Shown here: in pieces, positions 54,157 through 64,000 of the stretch | How positions within the stretch are numbered: position 1 is the stretch's first letter | Layout of the letters: the number at the start of each line of letters is the position of its first letter | Assembly (NCBI GenBank): GCA_965262425.1 | Contig: OZ253536.1 | Location: 1,178,001 to 1,242,000 of the forward strand | Length of the DNA: 64,000 bases | Direction of reading: 5' to 3' | Origin: CAZOZZ01 sp965262425 | GTDB taxonomy: Bacteria > Acidobacteriota > Terriglobia > 20CM-2-55-15 | Position numbers and translations under genes: made by a program | The notes under the pieces: model-generated | What the model was told of the DNA's origin: nothing | The model's input: the letters and a program-made list of their open reading frames with translations, nothing else | Database searches by the model: none

Positions 54157-54462
54157 ATGGACTCACTCAGTCTGTGCCTCAAGAGGTTCGGTGGGGATCC
54201 GATTTCGAACTGTCCGGGCCGATACGTCCTGCGACGCGTGAGTCGCACGGACGGACCGCAGGCCATCGTCTCGCCGTGGCACGTCATGACGGAGCACACG
54301 GTTCCCAAGGCTCGGGACACGGTCGTCGTCACGTGGCTGGACGACTGGGGTTTGATCTCGTACTCCAGAGCCGATGGCACTTGGCTCCACACCGCCAACA
54401 CCCGGGACGGCTTTCACCGCAAGCTCGCGGACCTCGGCATACCCGAGCCAGCCGAGGACTAG
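54157..54462 (+). CDS. Small protein of unknown function
   Basis: About 101 residues from MDSLSLCLKRFGGDPISNC. The middle and end, DTVVVTWLDDWGLISYSRAD then GTWLHTANTRDGFHRKLADL, resemble a family of short uncharacterised bacterial proteins with GLISYRRPDGTWLHTL-like cores. No signal or transmembrane segment is present. I cannot assign a function, and coding status rests on this resemblance. Confidence 0.5.
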   Translation: MDSLSLCLKRFGGDPISNCPGRYVLRRVSRTDGPQAIVSPWHVMTEHTVPKARDTVVVTWLDDWGLISYSRADGTWLHTANTRDGFHRKLADLGIPEPAED

Positions 54463-54719
54463 CTCGTCATCGGACCTACGACGGTGCCGAGGCGGTGATG
54501 AGGTTCGTCTTGAGACCAAAATATGCGTTCGGTCCAGGGGCATTACCCGCCGGTCTTGTTCGGCTACGCTTCCTTGCGCCCGAGCGTTCCACCGACATGG
54601 GTCAAAAGGGCGATCGGGCAGTTCGACGGCCAAGTAACAGTTTGATTGCTTCCAACCCCTTCCTTCCGTAATACTTACCTAGTTCTAGGGGGATCGCTCA
54701 CAACATAGCGGGGTGCGGT

Positions 54720-57341
54720 GTGTCTCTGGCAGCGGGTACTCGATTAGCCCCATACGAAATCACGGCGCTCATTGGTGCGGGTGGTATGGGCGAAGTGTAT
54801 CGCGCCACCGACACACGCCTGGACCGCACCGTTGCCATCAAAGTCCTCCCTGAACATCTTGCCGACCGCGCCGACCTGCGGGAACGATTCGAGCGTGAAG
54901 CCAAAGCCGTCAGTAGCCTGAACCATCCGCACATCTGCACACTCCACGACATCGGCGAACAGGACGGGATTCACTACCTCGTCATGGAATACGTGGATGG
55001 GGAGACACTCCAACAACGGTTGGAGAAAGGCCGCCTGCCACTCGACCAAGCGTTGGAATACGCCATTCAGATTGCCGACGCCCTCGACAAAGCACACCGG
55101 CAAAGCGTGGTGCATCGTGATCTCAAACCCGGCAATATCATGATCACGAAGTCCGGGACGAAGTTGTTGGACTTTGGCTTGGCGAAACTCAAGGGTGATG
55201 CCGCTGAAGTCTCACCGCTCTCTCAAATGCCCACGCAGGATGCCCCAGCACCCCTCACCGCTGAAGGCACCATCCTCGGCACCCTCCAGTACATGGCACC
55301 TGAACAGTTGGAAGGCAAGGAAGCCGATTCGCGGACGGACATCTTTGCGTTCGGTACGGTTGTCTACGAGATGGTCACGGCGAAGAAAGCGTTTCAAGGG
55401 GCAAGTCAGGCGAGTTTGATCGGGGCAATTCTAAGGGACGATCCGCAGCCAATGTCTGAGCTTCAGACGATGACGCCGCCTTCGCTGGATCACATCGTTA
55501 CGACGTGTCTCGACAAAGATCCCGACATGAGGTGGCAGGCCGCATCGGACCTAGTGCGGGAGTTGAAATGGTGTGTCGAGGGAGGCTCTCTAGTCGGTGC
55601 TCCAGCGCCTGTAACGAGCCGTAGGAAACACCGAGAGCGCCTCTGGATCGGGACAACAGTGCTTCTAACAGCGCTCACAATCTTGCTTGCGGTAGGTCGC
55701 TTTTTCCAACCGGAGTCTACCGAGTTCGGGCGGATCGAGTTTCTATTGGCTACTCAGGCAATCTTTGATTTTGCGGTTTCACCGGACGGACGTCACGTTG
55801 TTGTCCAAGGCGTTGGACCGGATGGATCAAACATGCTTTGGCTACGCTCTCTAGACTCCCGAGAACTCCGTGCGCTGACCGGCATCACAACCCAGTTTCC
55901 CCAGCCGTTCTGGTCACCGGATAGCCGGTCCATCGGGTTTTTCGCAGAGCAAAAACTCAAGAAAATTGATATCGGCGGGGGCCCTGTCCAAACGCTTTGC
56001 GATGTGGCTGACCCTAAGGGTGCGAGTTGGAACGAACAGGGCCTGATTGTCTTCGCTAGTAGGGGAGAAAGTGGGCGAACAACTCTGTATTCTGTGTCCT
56101 CAGCAGGCGGTGTTCCAACTCCAGTAACGACGCTGAACGATGCAAGCAGCGAACTGGGCCACGGGTTCCCAGAGTTCCTCCCGGATGGTCGCCGTTTCCT
56201 GTATCAGGTACGGGCTAGCGATCCCGAACAAGCTGGAGTTTATCTGGGCTCCCTCGATTCTGAGGAACGAAGTCGGCTCTTGGCGACCAACTTACCGGCG
56301 CGGTACGCGATGGGGCACTTATTGTTTGTACAGGATGGTAGTTTGATGGCGCAGTCATTTAACGTTTCAGATGCGTCTATCAAGGGAGAGGCGTTTCCGC
56401 TTATAGAAGAAATTCTGGTCAACCGGAGCTTTGGTCGTGCGGCATTTTCCGCTTCCGCCAACGGGGTGTTGGCTTCTCGATCTTCTGATTTCACCGCCAA
56501 CCGACTCGTGTGGTTTGATCGCTCGGGGAACCGATTGGAATCCTTCGAAAAAGACAACGCCGCCGAACCCCGGCTCTCACCTGACGAGAAGCAGATTGCA
56601 CTGAGTGAAGGTGGCGACATTTGGATTCTGGACTTGGAACGTGGTTTCTCCACGGGATTCACTTACGATCAGGCCGCAGACGATTTTCCTGTCTGGTCTC
56701 CAGACGGAGCAACGATTGTCTTTGCATCAGACCGCGACGGTGGTTCGAATCTGTACCAGAAACCGGCCAGCGGTGCTGGAGAGCCCGAGCTGTTGTTCGA
56801 AGGATGCGCTGCACCCACAAGCTGGTCGTTGGACGGACGTTTCCTCTTGTGCTCAACGACGCAGACCGGACCCGACTTGATAATCCTGCCCCTGTTCGGA
56901 ACCCGTGAACCCATCCCGTTTCGTCAAACTGAATCCTGGGAGTTTTGGGGTCAGTTTTCGCCCGATGGTGAGTGGATCGCGTATGGCTCGAACGAATCGG
57001 GTTCGATGCAAATCTATTTGCGGCCTTTCCCCGGAACGGAAATCGAAGGCCAATGGCAAGTCTCCACGGATGGCGGTGGCTATCCGATGTGGAGGCGGGA
57101 CGGAAAGGAACTCTACTATCACACGGATCGAAAAGTCATGGCAGTGGATGTCGTGCTGGACCCAATTCCTGAGTTTAGTAGCCCTCGCAGGTTGTTTGAC
57201 ATTCCCGGTGGCAATCCAGTGGGTCGATGGATTGTAAGTGCTGATGGTCAACGGTTCCTGTTTCCTCAGAATGATCGACCCGAAGGTGAAACCCTCACCG
57301 TCATTGTCAACTGGACCACCCTCCTCCAAGAAAACCAATGA
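54720..57341 (+). CDS. Ser/Thr protein kinase with PD40 propeller domain (kinase 1)
   Basis: This 873-residue protein starts at GTG. Residues 10-275 form a Hanks-type kinase: ITALIGAGGMGEVYRATDTR, VAIKVLPEHLADRADLRERF, VVHRDLKPGNIMIT, LLDFGLAKLKG and TLQYMAPEQLEGKEADSRTD. All catalytic residues are kept (Lys, HRD, DFG). A transmembrane helix (WIGTTVLLTALTILLAVGRF) at about 310-330 is followed by a periplasmic six-bladed PD40/TolB-like propeller (SPDGRHVVVQG, SPDSRSIGFFA, SPDGATIVFASDRDGG). The propeller probably senses an outside signal and the kinase phosphorylates cytoplasmic targets. It overlaps the next kinase gene by ATGA. Confidence 0.93.
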   Translation: MSLAAGTRLAPYEITALIGAGGMGEVYRATDTRLDRTVAIKVLPEHLADRADLRERFEREAKAVSSLNHPHICTLHDIGEQDGIHYLVMEYVDGETLQQRLEKGRLPLDQALEYAIQIADALDKAHRQSVVHRDLKPGNIMITKSGTKLLDFGLAKLKGDAAEVSPLSQMPTQDAPAPLTAEGTILGTLQYMAPEQLEGKEADSRTDIFAFGTVVYEMVTAKKAFQGASQASLIGAILRDDPQPMSELQTMTPPSLDHIVTTCLDKDPDMRWQAASDLVRELKWCVEGGSLVGAPAPVTSRRKHRERLWIGTTVLLTALTILLAVGRFFQPESTEFGRIEFLLATQAIFDFAVSPDGRHVVVQGVGPDGSNMLWLRSLDSRELRALTGITTQFPQPFWSPDSRSIGFFAEQKLKKIDIGGGPVQTLCDVADPKGASWNEQGLIVFASRGESGRTTLYSVSSAGGVPTPVTTLNDASSELGHGFPEFLPDGRRFLYQVRASDPEQAGVYLGSLDSEERSRLLATNLPARYAMGHLLFVQDGSLMAQSFNVSDASIKGEAFPLIEEILVNRSFGRAAFSASANGVLASRSSDFTANRLVWFDRSGNRLESFEKDNAAEPRLSPDEKQIALSEGGDIWILDLERGFSTGFTYDQAADDFPVWSPDGATIVFASDRDGGSNLYQKPASGAGEPELLFEGCAAPTSWSLDGRFLLCSTTQTGPDLIILPLFGTREPIPFRQTESWEFWGQFSPDGEWIAYGSNESGSMQIYLRPFPGTEIEGQWQVSTDGGGYPMWRRDGKELYYHTDRKVMAVDVVLDPIPEFSSPRRLFDIPGGNPVGRWIVSADGQRFLFPQNDRPEGETLTVIVNWTTLLQENQ

Positions 57342-60037
57342 CCCCCGGCACCCAACTCGGCAGCTACGAAATCCTCTCCCCGCTTGGTAAGGGCGGTATG
57401 GGCGAGGTGTGGCGTGCGCGGGACTCCAAACTCGGGCGTGAAGTGGCCATCAAGACGCTTCCAGAAGAGTTCGCCAAGGATGAAGAGCGCCTCGCCCGGT
57501 TTGAACGTGAAGCCAAACTCCTGGCGTCGTTGAACCATCCCAACATCGCAGCAATCTATGGGCTTGAGGAGCATGAAGGCACACGGTTCCTCGTTCTGGA
57601 ACTCGTGGAAGGTGACACGTTAGCTGAACGCTTGAAACGCGGTGCCATCCCCGTCGAAGAAACCCTCACACTCGCACTCCAGATCGCAGAAGCCCCAGAA
57701 GCCGCGCATGAGAAGGGCGTGATTCACCGGGATCTGAAACCCGCAAATATCAAGGTCACGCCCGAAGGCAAAATCAAGGTGCTGGACTTTGGGTTGGCGA
57801 AGGCGTTTGCAGGCGACGGGTCGGGCGTGAACCTGTCGCAGTCACCCACGTTGAGCATGGCAGCGACGCAGCAGGGAGTGATCCTTGGGACGGCTGCGTA
57901 TATGTCTCCTGAGCAGGCGCGTGGCGTAACGGTAGACAAGCGAGCCGACATCTGGGCGTTTGGCTGCGTGCTCTATGAGATGCTCTCGGGACGTCAGGTG
58001 TTCAAAGGCGAGTTGATGTCGGACGTGATGGCGTCGGTGTTGAAGTCTGACCCGGACTACAAGGGATTGCCACCGACCATTCATCCGAAGTTGCGAGACC
58101 TATTGCGTCGATGTCTGGAGAAGGAGCCGAAACAGCGATGGCATGATGTTGGTGATGTTCGAGTGGAAATTGAGCAATTGTTGGCGGACCCGGAAAGCAA
58201 TGTGGCATGGGAGGCCGAAGCCGCACCGTCGTCCAGGCGTTCTTTCAACAGGGTCGTCGTGGTGGCAACCTTCTTGTTGACTGTGGCGGTCACAAGTGTG
58301 GCGACCTGGATGATCAAGCCTGGGGCTCCCAGCCGTTTGGCTCGATACACTATCGCTCTTCCCGAGGCGGACGAGTTGCTGAACGGTGGGCGCAACATGG
58401 TCTCGGTGTCTCCCGACGGCTCGATGGTGGCCTACACTGGGGGCCTCCGAGGCAGCGCGGACAACACGGAATCGCAGATCTATCTCAGAAGGATCGACAA
58501 CCTAGAACCCACGCCGGTTTCTGGAACCGAAAACGGCGGCCGCCGTCCATTCTTCTCGCCTGGTGGGGAGTGGCTGGCATTCTGGTCTGGACCCTCCACA
58601 AACAAGCTGATGAAGGTTTCAGTCTCCGGAGGTGCGCCGATACCTCTTTGTGACTCTGACAACTTCTGGGGCGCTAGTTGGGGGCCGGACGACATGATCG
58701 TGTTCGGGCAGGTTGACGGAATATTCCAGGTGTCGGCCAACGGAGGTGAAAGCGAGCTGCTGGTCTCACCACAGGGCTCCGAGGTGTTGAGCGGTCCTCA
58801 GATACTGCCTGGTGGGGAGTGGCTCCTGTTCACGACGACGACGGCAACTGGCCCGGACCGCTGGGATAAGGCGCAAGTCGTAGTCCAGTCGCTGGAATCG
58901 AACGAGCGAAAGGTGGTCATTCCAACGGGGAGCGACGGGCGCTGGGTGCCTACGGGCCACATTGTTCATTCCCTCGGGAACGTCCTGTTTGCTACGGCAT
59001 TCGATTTGGCAAGTCTAAAGGTGGTCGGCGGAACCGTTTCCGTCGTCGAAGGTATGCGACGCGCTGACAATCCCCAAGACCAACCCGCAACGAGCCACTT
59101 TGGTATATCTGACGATGGAAAACTCGTTTATGTAGACGACTCGACAATAGTAGGTGGGAGCGTCCTGGCGACGATAGATAGCAGCGAAAACATTGAGAGG
59201 TTCGACAACGTTCCGCAGCGGCGGTACTTGAGGCCGAGGGTGTCTCCCGATGGCACCAAAATCGCCGTCGAATCCCTGGACAACGGGGGCACGATATGGA
59301 TCTACGATATTGACGGCGGTTCGGCGATGCGACCGCTGACCGTTGAGGGGGGCGATTCGAGGCCCGTGTGGATTGAAAACGGGGACTCGGTGGCCTTCAC
59401 TTCCGACAGGAACGGAGCTCGCAGTATCTTCCGGAAGCAAGCCGACGGCAGTGGCGTCGCCCAGCAGCTGACTTTCGCCGAAGAAGGGGCCCAACACAGG
59501 GCCGACTCCTGGTCTCCAGATGGGTTTCTTTCCTTTACCGTCGTGCGATCGGGTGACTACGCGATTTGGGTGTTAGCCAACGTCGATGGCGCTGAGCCCG
59601 AGCAATTACTCGATCCTCTCGAAGGAGGAGCCCGCGCCTCTTCCTTTTCTCCCGATGGAGAGTGGCTCGCCTACAACTGGGACCCCACGGGCCAGGCGGA
59701 GGTTTATGTAACGCCCTTTCCCAGCGATGGCACGAAATATCGAGTTGCTCAAAACGCGTTCTGGTCATCCTGGTCAAACGACGGAAGCGAACTCTTCTTT
59801 ATGAGCGGTGGACGCCTGTCGAGCGTGGATGTCCGGACCGCTCCCGGATTTTCGTTTCGCGGCCTCAGATCGTTCGACACCCCGTTGCCGACGGTAGCGC
59901 AGATGTACTATCCGATGCCGAGCGGGGAACGGTTTGCCGTAGTTTTTCCGCCTCTCGAGGCCGGTGTCACAGCACAGCACATTACGGTCGTGCAAGACTG
60001 GTTTGAAGAACTGAAACAACGAGTACCGGTCCCATGA
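57338..60037 (+). CDS. Ser/Thr protein kinase with PD40 propeller domain (kinase 2)
   Basis: This 899-residue protein starts at an ATG inside the ATGA overlap. The kinase domain has ILSPLGKGGMGEVWRARDSK, VAIKTLPEEFAKDEERLARF, VIHRDLKPANIKVT, VLDFGLAKAFAG and AAYMSPEQARGVTVDKRADI. A transmembrane helix lies at about 308-327 (VVVVATFLLTVAVTSVATWM). The outer part is a PD40 propeller (SPDGSMVAYTG, SPDGTKIAVES, SPDGEWLAYNW). Catalytic residues are complete. It is translationally coupled to the genes on both sides, which suggests the three kinases are made in similar amounts and might act together. Confidence 0.93.
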   Translation: MTPGTQLGSYEILSPLGKGGMGEVWRARDSKLGREVAIKTLPEEFAKDEERLARFEREAKLLASLNHPNIAAIYGLEEHEGTRFLVLELVEGDTLAERLKRGAIPVEETLTLALQIAEAPEAAHEKGVIHRDLKPANIKVTPEGKIKVLDFGLAKAFAGDGSGVNLSQSPTLSMAATQQGVILGTAAYMSPEQARGVTVDKRADIWAFGCVLYEMLSGRQVFKGELMSDVMASVLKSDPDYKGLPPTIHPKLRDLLRRCLEKEPKQRWHDVGDVRVEIEQLLADPESNVAWEAEAAPSSRRSFNRVVVVATFLLTVAVTSVATWMIKPGAPSRLARYTIALPEADELLNGGRNMVSVSPDGSMVAYTGGLRGSADNTESQIYLRRIDNLEPTPVSGTENGGRRPFFSPGGEWLAFWSGPSTNKLMKVSVSGGAPIPLCDSDNFWGASWGPDDMIVFGQVDGIFQVSANGGESELLVSPQGSEVLSGPQILPGGEWLLFTTTTATGPDRWDKAQVVVQSLESNERKVVIPTGSDGRWVPTGHIVHSLGNVLFATAFDLASLKVVGGTVSVVEGMRRADNPQDQPATSHFGISDDGKLVYVDDSTIVGGSVLATIDSSENIERFDNVPQRRYLRPRVSPDGTKIAVESLDNGGTIWIYDIDGGSAMRPLTVEGGDSRPVWIENGDSVAFTSDRNGARSIFRKQADGSGVAQQLTFAEEGAQHRADSWSPDGFLSFTVVRSGDYAIWVLANVDGAEPEQLLDPLEGGARASSFSPDGEWLAYNWDPTGQAEVYVTPFPSDGTKYRVAQNAFWSSWSNDGSELFFMSGGRLSSVDVRTAPGFSFRGLRSFDTPLPTVAQMYYPMPSGERFAVVFPPLEAGVTAQHITVVQDWFEELKQRVPVP

Positions 60038-62052
60038 TCGGCCAGACCATATCCCACTACAAAGTCCTCGAACAGATCGGGGGCGGAGGTATGGGTGTGG
60101 TCTACCTGGCCGAGGACACCTCCCTCCAGCGTCAAGTCGCGTTGAAGTTCCTACCTCCCGACATCGTCAACGACAGACAGGCCGTGGAGCGGTTCAAGCG
60201 GGAAGCCCGTGCGGCGGCGGCTTTGAACCATCCGAACATCTGTGGCATTTACGAGATCGGTGAGCACGACGGCCAGCCGTTCATCGTGATGGAGTTGATG
60301 AAGGGGCAGACGCTCAAGGAGAAGCTGGCACGCGGGCCGTTGAAGACCGACGAAGTGTTGGAGTTGGGGATTCAGTTGGCCGATGCGCTGGATGCGGCTC
60401 ACAGCGAAGGGATCGTTCACCGGGACATCAAACCGGCGAACCTCTTCGTTACTGAAAGGGGGCAGGCAAAGATTCTTGATTTTGGGTTGGCCAAAACACA
60501 ACCGGGTGAGATTTCCGATGCGCCGACGATGACCAACGAACCCGAGCATCTGACCAGTCCCGGTTCGGCTGTGGGCACTGTAGCGTATATGTCGCCTGAA
60601 CAGGCCCGTGGTGAGGAACTGGACGCACGAACAGATCTGTTCTCCCTTGGCGTTGTGCTCTATGAGATGGCGACCGGCAAGCAGGCGTTCATCGGCACTA
60701 CGACTGCGCTGATCTTCGACGCCATCCTTCACAGGGCACCCACAGCACCTGTGAGATTGAACCCTGATGTTCCGGCTGGCTTGGAACTGGTCCTCAACAA
60801 GCTGCTGGAGAAGGATCGTGATCTCAGGTATCAACACGCTTCAGAACTAAGGGCCGATCTCAAGCGGATGCGACGGGACACGGACTCCAGCCGGACTGTT
60901 ACGGTGAGTGCTGCGGAACCTTCCTCGCTGGTGCGACAGCGGAGCATCGTGAAGTCGAGTCTCGCCGTGGCAGGATTGCTAGTGCTGATCGTGCTCGTTT
61001 ACATCCTGTTGCCGACTGAACAACCGAACGCTGCCCGATTCTTGGACATGAACCCTACGTCCACCCGAATGACATCCCAACGTGGTCAGGAGTTGTTTCC
61101 AAGTCTCTCGCCAGATGGACGGTCGCTTGTGTACCAGAATCGCGCTTCTGGAAACTGGGACATCTACTCGCTACGGGTTGGTGGTGAGCGCGAGACCAAT
61201 CTCACGGAGGACTCCCCAGAGGGTGATTACCAGCCGAGCTTTTCAGCGGACGGGGAGTTGGTGGCGTTTCGGTCGGATCGAGAAGGCGGAGGCATCTTCG
61301 TCATGGGGGCCACCGGCGAAAACGTAAGACGATTGACCGATTTTGGCTTCAACCCGGCTTGGTCGCCTGATGGGGGTGAAATTGTCTTTGCGGCAGAATC
61401 GGTCGTGGCCTCTCCAGAGAGCCGTGACTCGCGCAGTGAACTCTGGGCAGTCGATGTCGAAACGGAAGTAACACGTCGGATCTTTGAGGGGGATGCGGTT
61501 CAACCAAACTGGTCCCCTAATGGTCATCGCATTGCCTACTGGATGCAAATGGCGGGCCAGCGGGACATCTGGACGATTCGGGCTGATGGCACTGGACCGG
61601 TTGCGGTCACGGCGGATGCCCCTCTGGACTGGAACCCTGTTTGGTCGCCGGATGGGAACTACCTGTATTTTTCGAGTGATCGTAGCGGGAGTAGAAACCT
61701 GTGGCGCGTGCCCATCGACGAGGATACCGGCGAAACTTTGAATGAGCCGGAAACGGTGACGAGCGGGGTTTCCGGTCAGGCCATGCATCTGACCGTTTCG
61801 GCTGACGGGAAACGATTGGCTTATGTGACTTTGGATCGCACAGCGGACATCATGAGAGTAGAGTTCGATCCCTCTACAGGTACCGTAGTCGGAGAACCTG
61901 CGTTTGTAACGGCAGGTTCTGTAGGAAACGTTTGGCCAGAGGTATCGCCGGACGGGGAATCATTGGTCTTTCAGGTCAGGGCACCACAAGAGGATGTTTT
62001 TTTGGGTCTTCCGCAGAATTTGTGGGTAAAACCGTCTTCCATCGCCGCTTGA
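60034..62052 (+). pseudogene. Ser/Thr protein kinase with PD40 domain (kinase 3), N-terminal part, interrupted
   Basis: The kinase domain is complete: VLEQIGGGGMGVVYLAEDTS, VALKFLPPDIVNDRQAVERF, IVHRDIKPANLFVT, ILDFGLAKTQPG and TVAYMSPEQARGEELDARTD. A transmembrane helix (SLAVAGLLVLIVLVYILLPT) and most of the PD40 propeller follow, to VRAPQEDVF. There the 316-bp element interrupts the gene, and the frame ends 15 codons into it. Removing the element and one 9-base duplication restores the frame, giving APQEDVFFSRSDGTG. The truncated protein still has an intact kinase and membrane helix, so it may act with a shortened sensor. Confidence 0.88.
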
Positions 62053-62319
62053 GGAGACCACGGTGCTCGCCAAGCCTCAAGGCTTCCCTCGCAAGCTCGG
62101 CGGCTGCGCCGGCCTTGACCCTCGGCTGCGCTCCGCGGTGTCGGCTGGTGTGGGCGATGGGGAACGGGGCCTCCGGCGGGGGCTCCGGGCACCGGGTGTA
62201 GGCGTCCGACCGAAGTGGGTACTGGAATATTCGCCGTCGAACAAAAGAATAAGGTACTTTGTTTCAATTACTTATGTGCGCACAGGCCTTTGGACTGCCC
62301 ACAAATTCTGCGGAGGAGG
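62004..62319 (+). repeat. 316-bp inverted-repeat element, family A, copy 3
   Basis: It starts GGGTCTTCCGCAG, ends CTGCGGAGGAGG and has exactly the length of the other two copies. It is flanked by TGTTTTTTT and CGTTTTTTT, a 9-bp duplication with one mismatch. It interrupts the third kinase gene. The element contains GGAG six bases before a GTG at 62063. Confidence 0.92.
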
Positions 62320-63034
62320 CGTTTTTTTCAGTCGATCCGATGGGACTGGTCTTCGACAACTAACGGACGATCCGTACCTTGACCGGGCACCCCGCTGGTC
62401 TCCTGACGGGACGAGGATTGCATTCTATTCGAACCGCAGCGGCAGTTACGAAATGTGGACGATCAACCCGGACGGCAGTGGGCTGCAAGAGGTTACAAAG
62501 GATACTCCCTTGACCCCAGCCTATCCTACGTGGTCCCCTGACGGCTTGCGGATTGCCTATACGGAACAAGGCGTCGGCGTTTTCATCATTGAAATTGACA
62601 AACCTTGGGAAGAACAGTCGCCCGTCCAATTACCACCGCTGACTGATGGAACTGAGGCCTTCACTGCGTGGTCGTGGTCACCAGACGGAAACTGGCTGGC
62701 CGGTTCGGGCTACGATCCCACACGGACTCCGACAAGCGACGGAATCCACATTTATTCCTTTGAATCCGGGCAGTACGAGAAACTGACTGACACCGGATTA
62801 GATCCACAATGGCTCAATGACAACCGGACGCTTCTCTACGATGAGGGTCCCCCGTGGCGAATCCGCACCGTTGACCGGGTAACCAAAGATGTTCAGGAAG
62901 TGCTGGCCCAACCACCTGAAGATGTTTTTCTTCCTGTACCCTCACCCGACAATAACCGTACCTTGTACTATGTGTTGCGACCGCCCGTTGAATCCGACAT
63001 TTGGCTGATCGAACTCCCCGACGACCCCCAGTAG
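62063..63034 (+). pseudogene. Kinase 3, PD40 propeller C-terminal part, fused to element reading frame
   Basis: The native part begins at about 62320 and contains three or four PD40 blades (RAPRWSPDGTRIAFYSNRSG, PTWSPDGLRIAYTEQG, SWSPDGNWLAGSGYDP), ending IWLIELPDDPQ. The frame is open back into the repeat to a GTG at 62063. This GTG lies 11 bases after the stop of the interrupted kinase frame and is preceded by GGAG, so reinitiation is possible. Its product would carry about 86 element-derived residues and would lack a membrane anchor. This is probably a chance effect of the insertion. Confidence 0.75.
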
Positions 63035-63324
63035 GCCGAGTCCGTCGAGTCATCCCCTGAAATCAACAGTGTAGAGTCGAGGCGGTGAACCGGAGGCGCT
63101 CCGAGCGCGTAGTGGCGTGGGCCAACGAGACGGCACGTCTCTGCCTCGGTCGTGGCTCGGGTGGGTGACTCGATAAGAAGTGATTGCGTCATCCGCTCTA
63201 CTGCTGGCCCCAGCGGTGTGGACGATACTTCCGCGATACACCCGCTCCTTTTTCCTGCCTTGGGACTACCCCACGATCAGTCCATCTTCTCGGACACTGT
63301 CTGGCATTCTCAGCGTCTCATTCC

Positions 63325-63954
63325 CTACTGAGCGGCAAAACAATAGAACAAGCCGTCACCGCCCGAAGCCCGCAACTGTTCCTGGCTGCAACCACGGCTG
63401 TCATGGGCGGAGTTCCAAGCCGCGCGGTCATGATGACCGATCCTGGCTTTTCCGTCACTGCTGCTCGTCCAGTTGTTGCAGGTCATGTCCTCGCCAGCCG
63501 TGAAGGCCGTGCCGTCCGGCTGCGAGCCAGTCAGGACATCGTGCCGGTTCGGAACGTATCCGCTACCGGGGATCCTTCTGCCTCTCTCGTCGATCACCGT
63601 CATGACAGTAAACCGATGCCCCATGCCGTGAAGCTCCTCGACGTTATTACCGATAAGGGTGCCCTGAGCGTTATGCCATGGGCCTGTGCCGATGCGGTCG
63701 CGAGCATTCACCGCGTTCGGGCCTTGCGTGCTGAGGTAGGCATGCCATGTGCGGTCGCCCGCACCCACTTCGGCGGCCAGGCTCTGACAGAGCGAGTCGG
63801 CTCCGTCCAAACCACCCAGATTGGCTCCCTCGCCAGAGCCTACACTTGCGACGAAAAAGGTCATCGGATCAGGTTGCGAACCTTGGGCCAGGGCCGTCGA
63901 TGCTAATGTTGCGACCATCGCGAATGCAATCAGGCTGCATACGAATCGTTTCAT
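63325..63954 (-). CDS. Secreted lectin-like protein
   Basis: The protein has 209 residues with a signal peptide (RFVCSLIAFAMVATLASTAL then AQG). The ATG is preceded by GGAGG. The mature part is a single Cys-containing domain: MTFFVASVGSGEGANLGGLD, GADSLCQSLAAEVGAGDRTW, AYLSTQGPNAVNARDRIGTG, NRHDVLTGSQPDGTAF, CNNWTSSSDGKARIGHHDR and SRGCSQEQLRASGGDGLFYC. This matches a family of exported C-type-lectin/endostatin-like domains in environmental bacteria. Binding of a sugar or surface is likely; no enzyme motif is seen. It is convergent with the kinase operon. Confidence 0.82.
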   Translation of the reverse strand: MKRFVCSLIAFAMVATLASTALAQGSQPDPMTFFVASVGSGEGANLGGLDGADSLCQSLAAEVGAGDRTWHAYLSTQGPNAVNARDRIGTGPWHNAQGTLIGNNVEELHGMGHRFTVMTVIDERGRRIPGSGYVPNRHDVLTGSQPDGTAFTAGEDMTCNNWTSSSDGKARIGHHDRAAWNSAHDSRGCSQEQLRASGGDGLFYCFAAQ

Positions 63955-64000
63955 TTCTCATACCTCCGTGGGGATTCAGAATTCGAGTTCCATTGTCTAT

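Overview
The window looks like a GC-rich chromosome segment from a member of the Acidobacteriota or a close relative. This is an inference from gene content; no rRNA or marker gene is present. The pointers are DUF1552 and DUF1592/DUF1588 secreted proteins beside ankyrin-repeat proteins, a PadR regulator followed by an ADOP-type MacB permease, three Ser/Thr kinases with PD40 beta-propeller tails, and a DUF7948 (SBBP-type) protein. TAA, TGA and TAG are all used as ordinary stops.

Layout. 1-9.2 kb: two diverged copies of a secreted cassette (DUF1552 plus ankyrin protein) in inverted orientation, the right copy with its DUF1592-type c-heme protein. 9.2-16.5 kb: a decayed DUF7948 gene, a small lipoprotein, an IS5/IS1182-like element with a matching 270-bp MITE, a peroxiredoxin with in-frame TGA exactly at the peroxidatic cysteine followed by a bacterial-SECIS-like hairpin, a Tat-exported HD-domain protein, and a serine hydrolase with an internal TAG. 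16.3-20.4 kb: an XRE regulator and membrane protein with palindromic operators, then PadR plus an ADOP permease split by a 316-bp element. 20.6-30.7 kb: rhodanese plus SagB-type nitroreductase, a broken metallo-hydrolase, a RhlE-type helicase, a two-gene ABC exporter, an SDR and a deleted permease. 31-37.6 kb: a mobile-element graveyard with a frameshifted YARHG gene, two IS630 copies around a zinc-ribbon fragment, a TonB fragment, and a group II intron with a damaged reverse transcriptase.

37.7-52.4 kb is metabolic: a Kef-type antiporter, an MFS transporter, an L-asparaginase, a polysaccharide-deacetylase-family hydrolase, and a peptide-type ABC importer operon that includes an SDR. A third IS630 copy sits one base before the start codon of the first permease gene. 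54.7-63 kb holds three translationally coupled receptor-like Ser/Thr kinases; the third is interrupted by another copy of the 316-bp element. A secreted lectin-like protein closes the window.

The main observations are the candidate selenoprotein peroxiredoxin and a 316-bp inverted-repeat element present three times. Each copy is flanked by a 9-bp duplication (one perfect, two with a single mismatch), and computed removal restores the reading frame of both interrupted genes. At least two further MITE-like families, several deletions and several nonsense or frameshift lesions indicate recent turnover. Assembly errors cannot be excluded for the single-base lesions.
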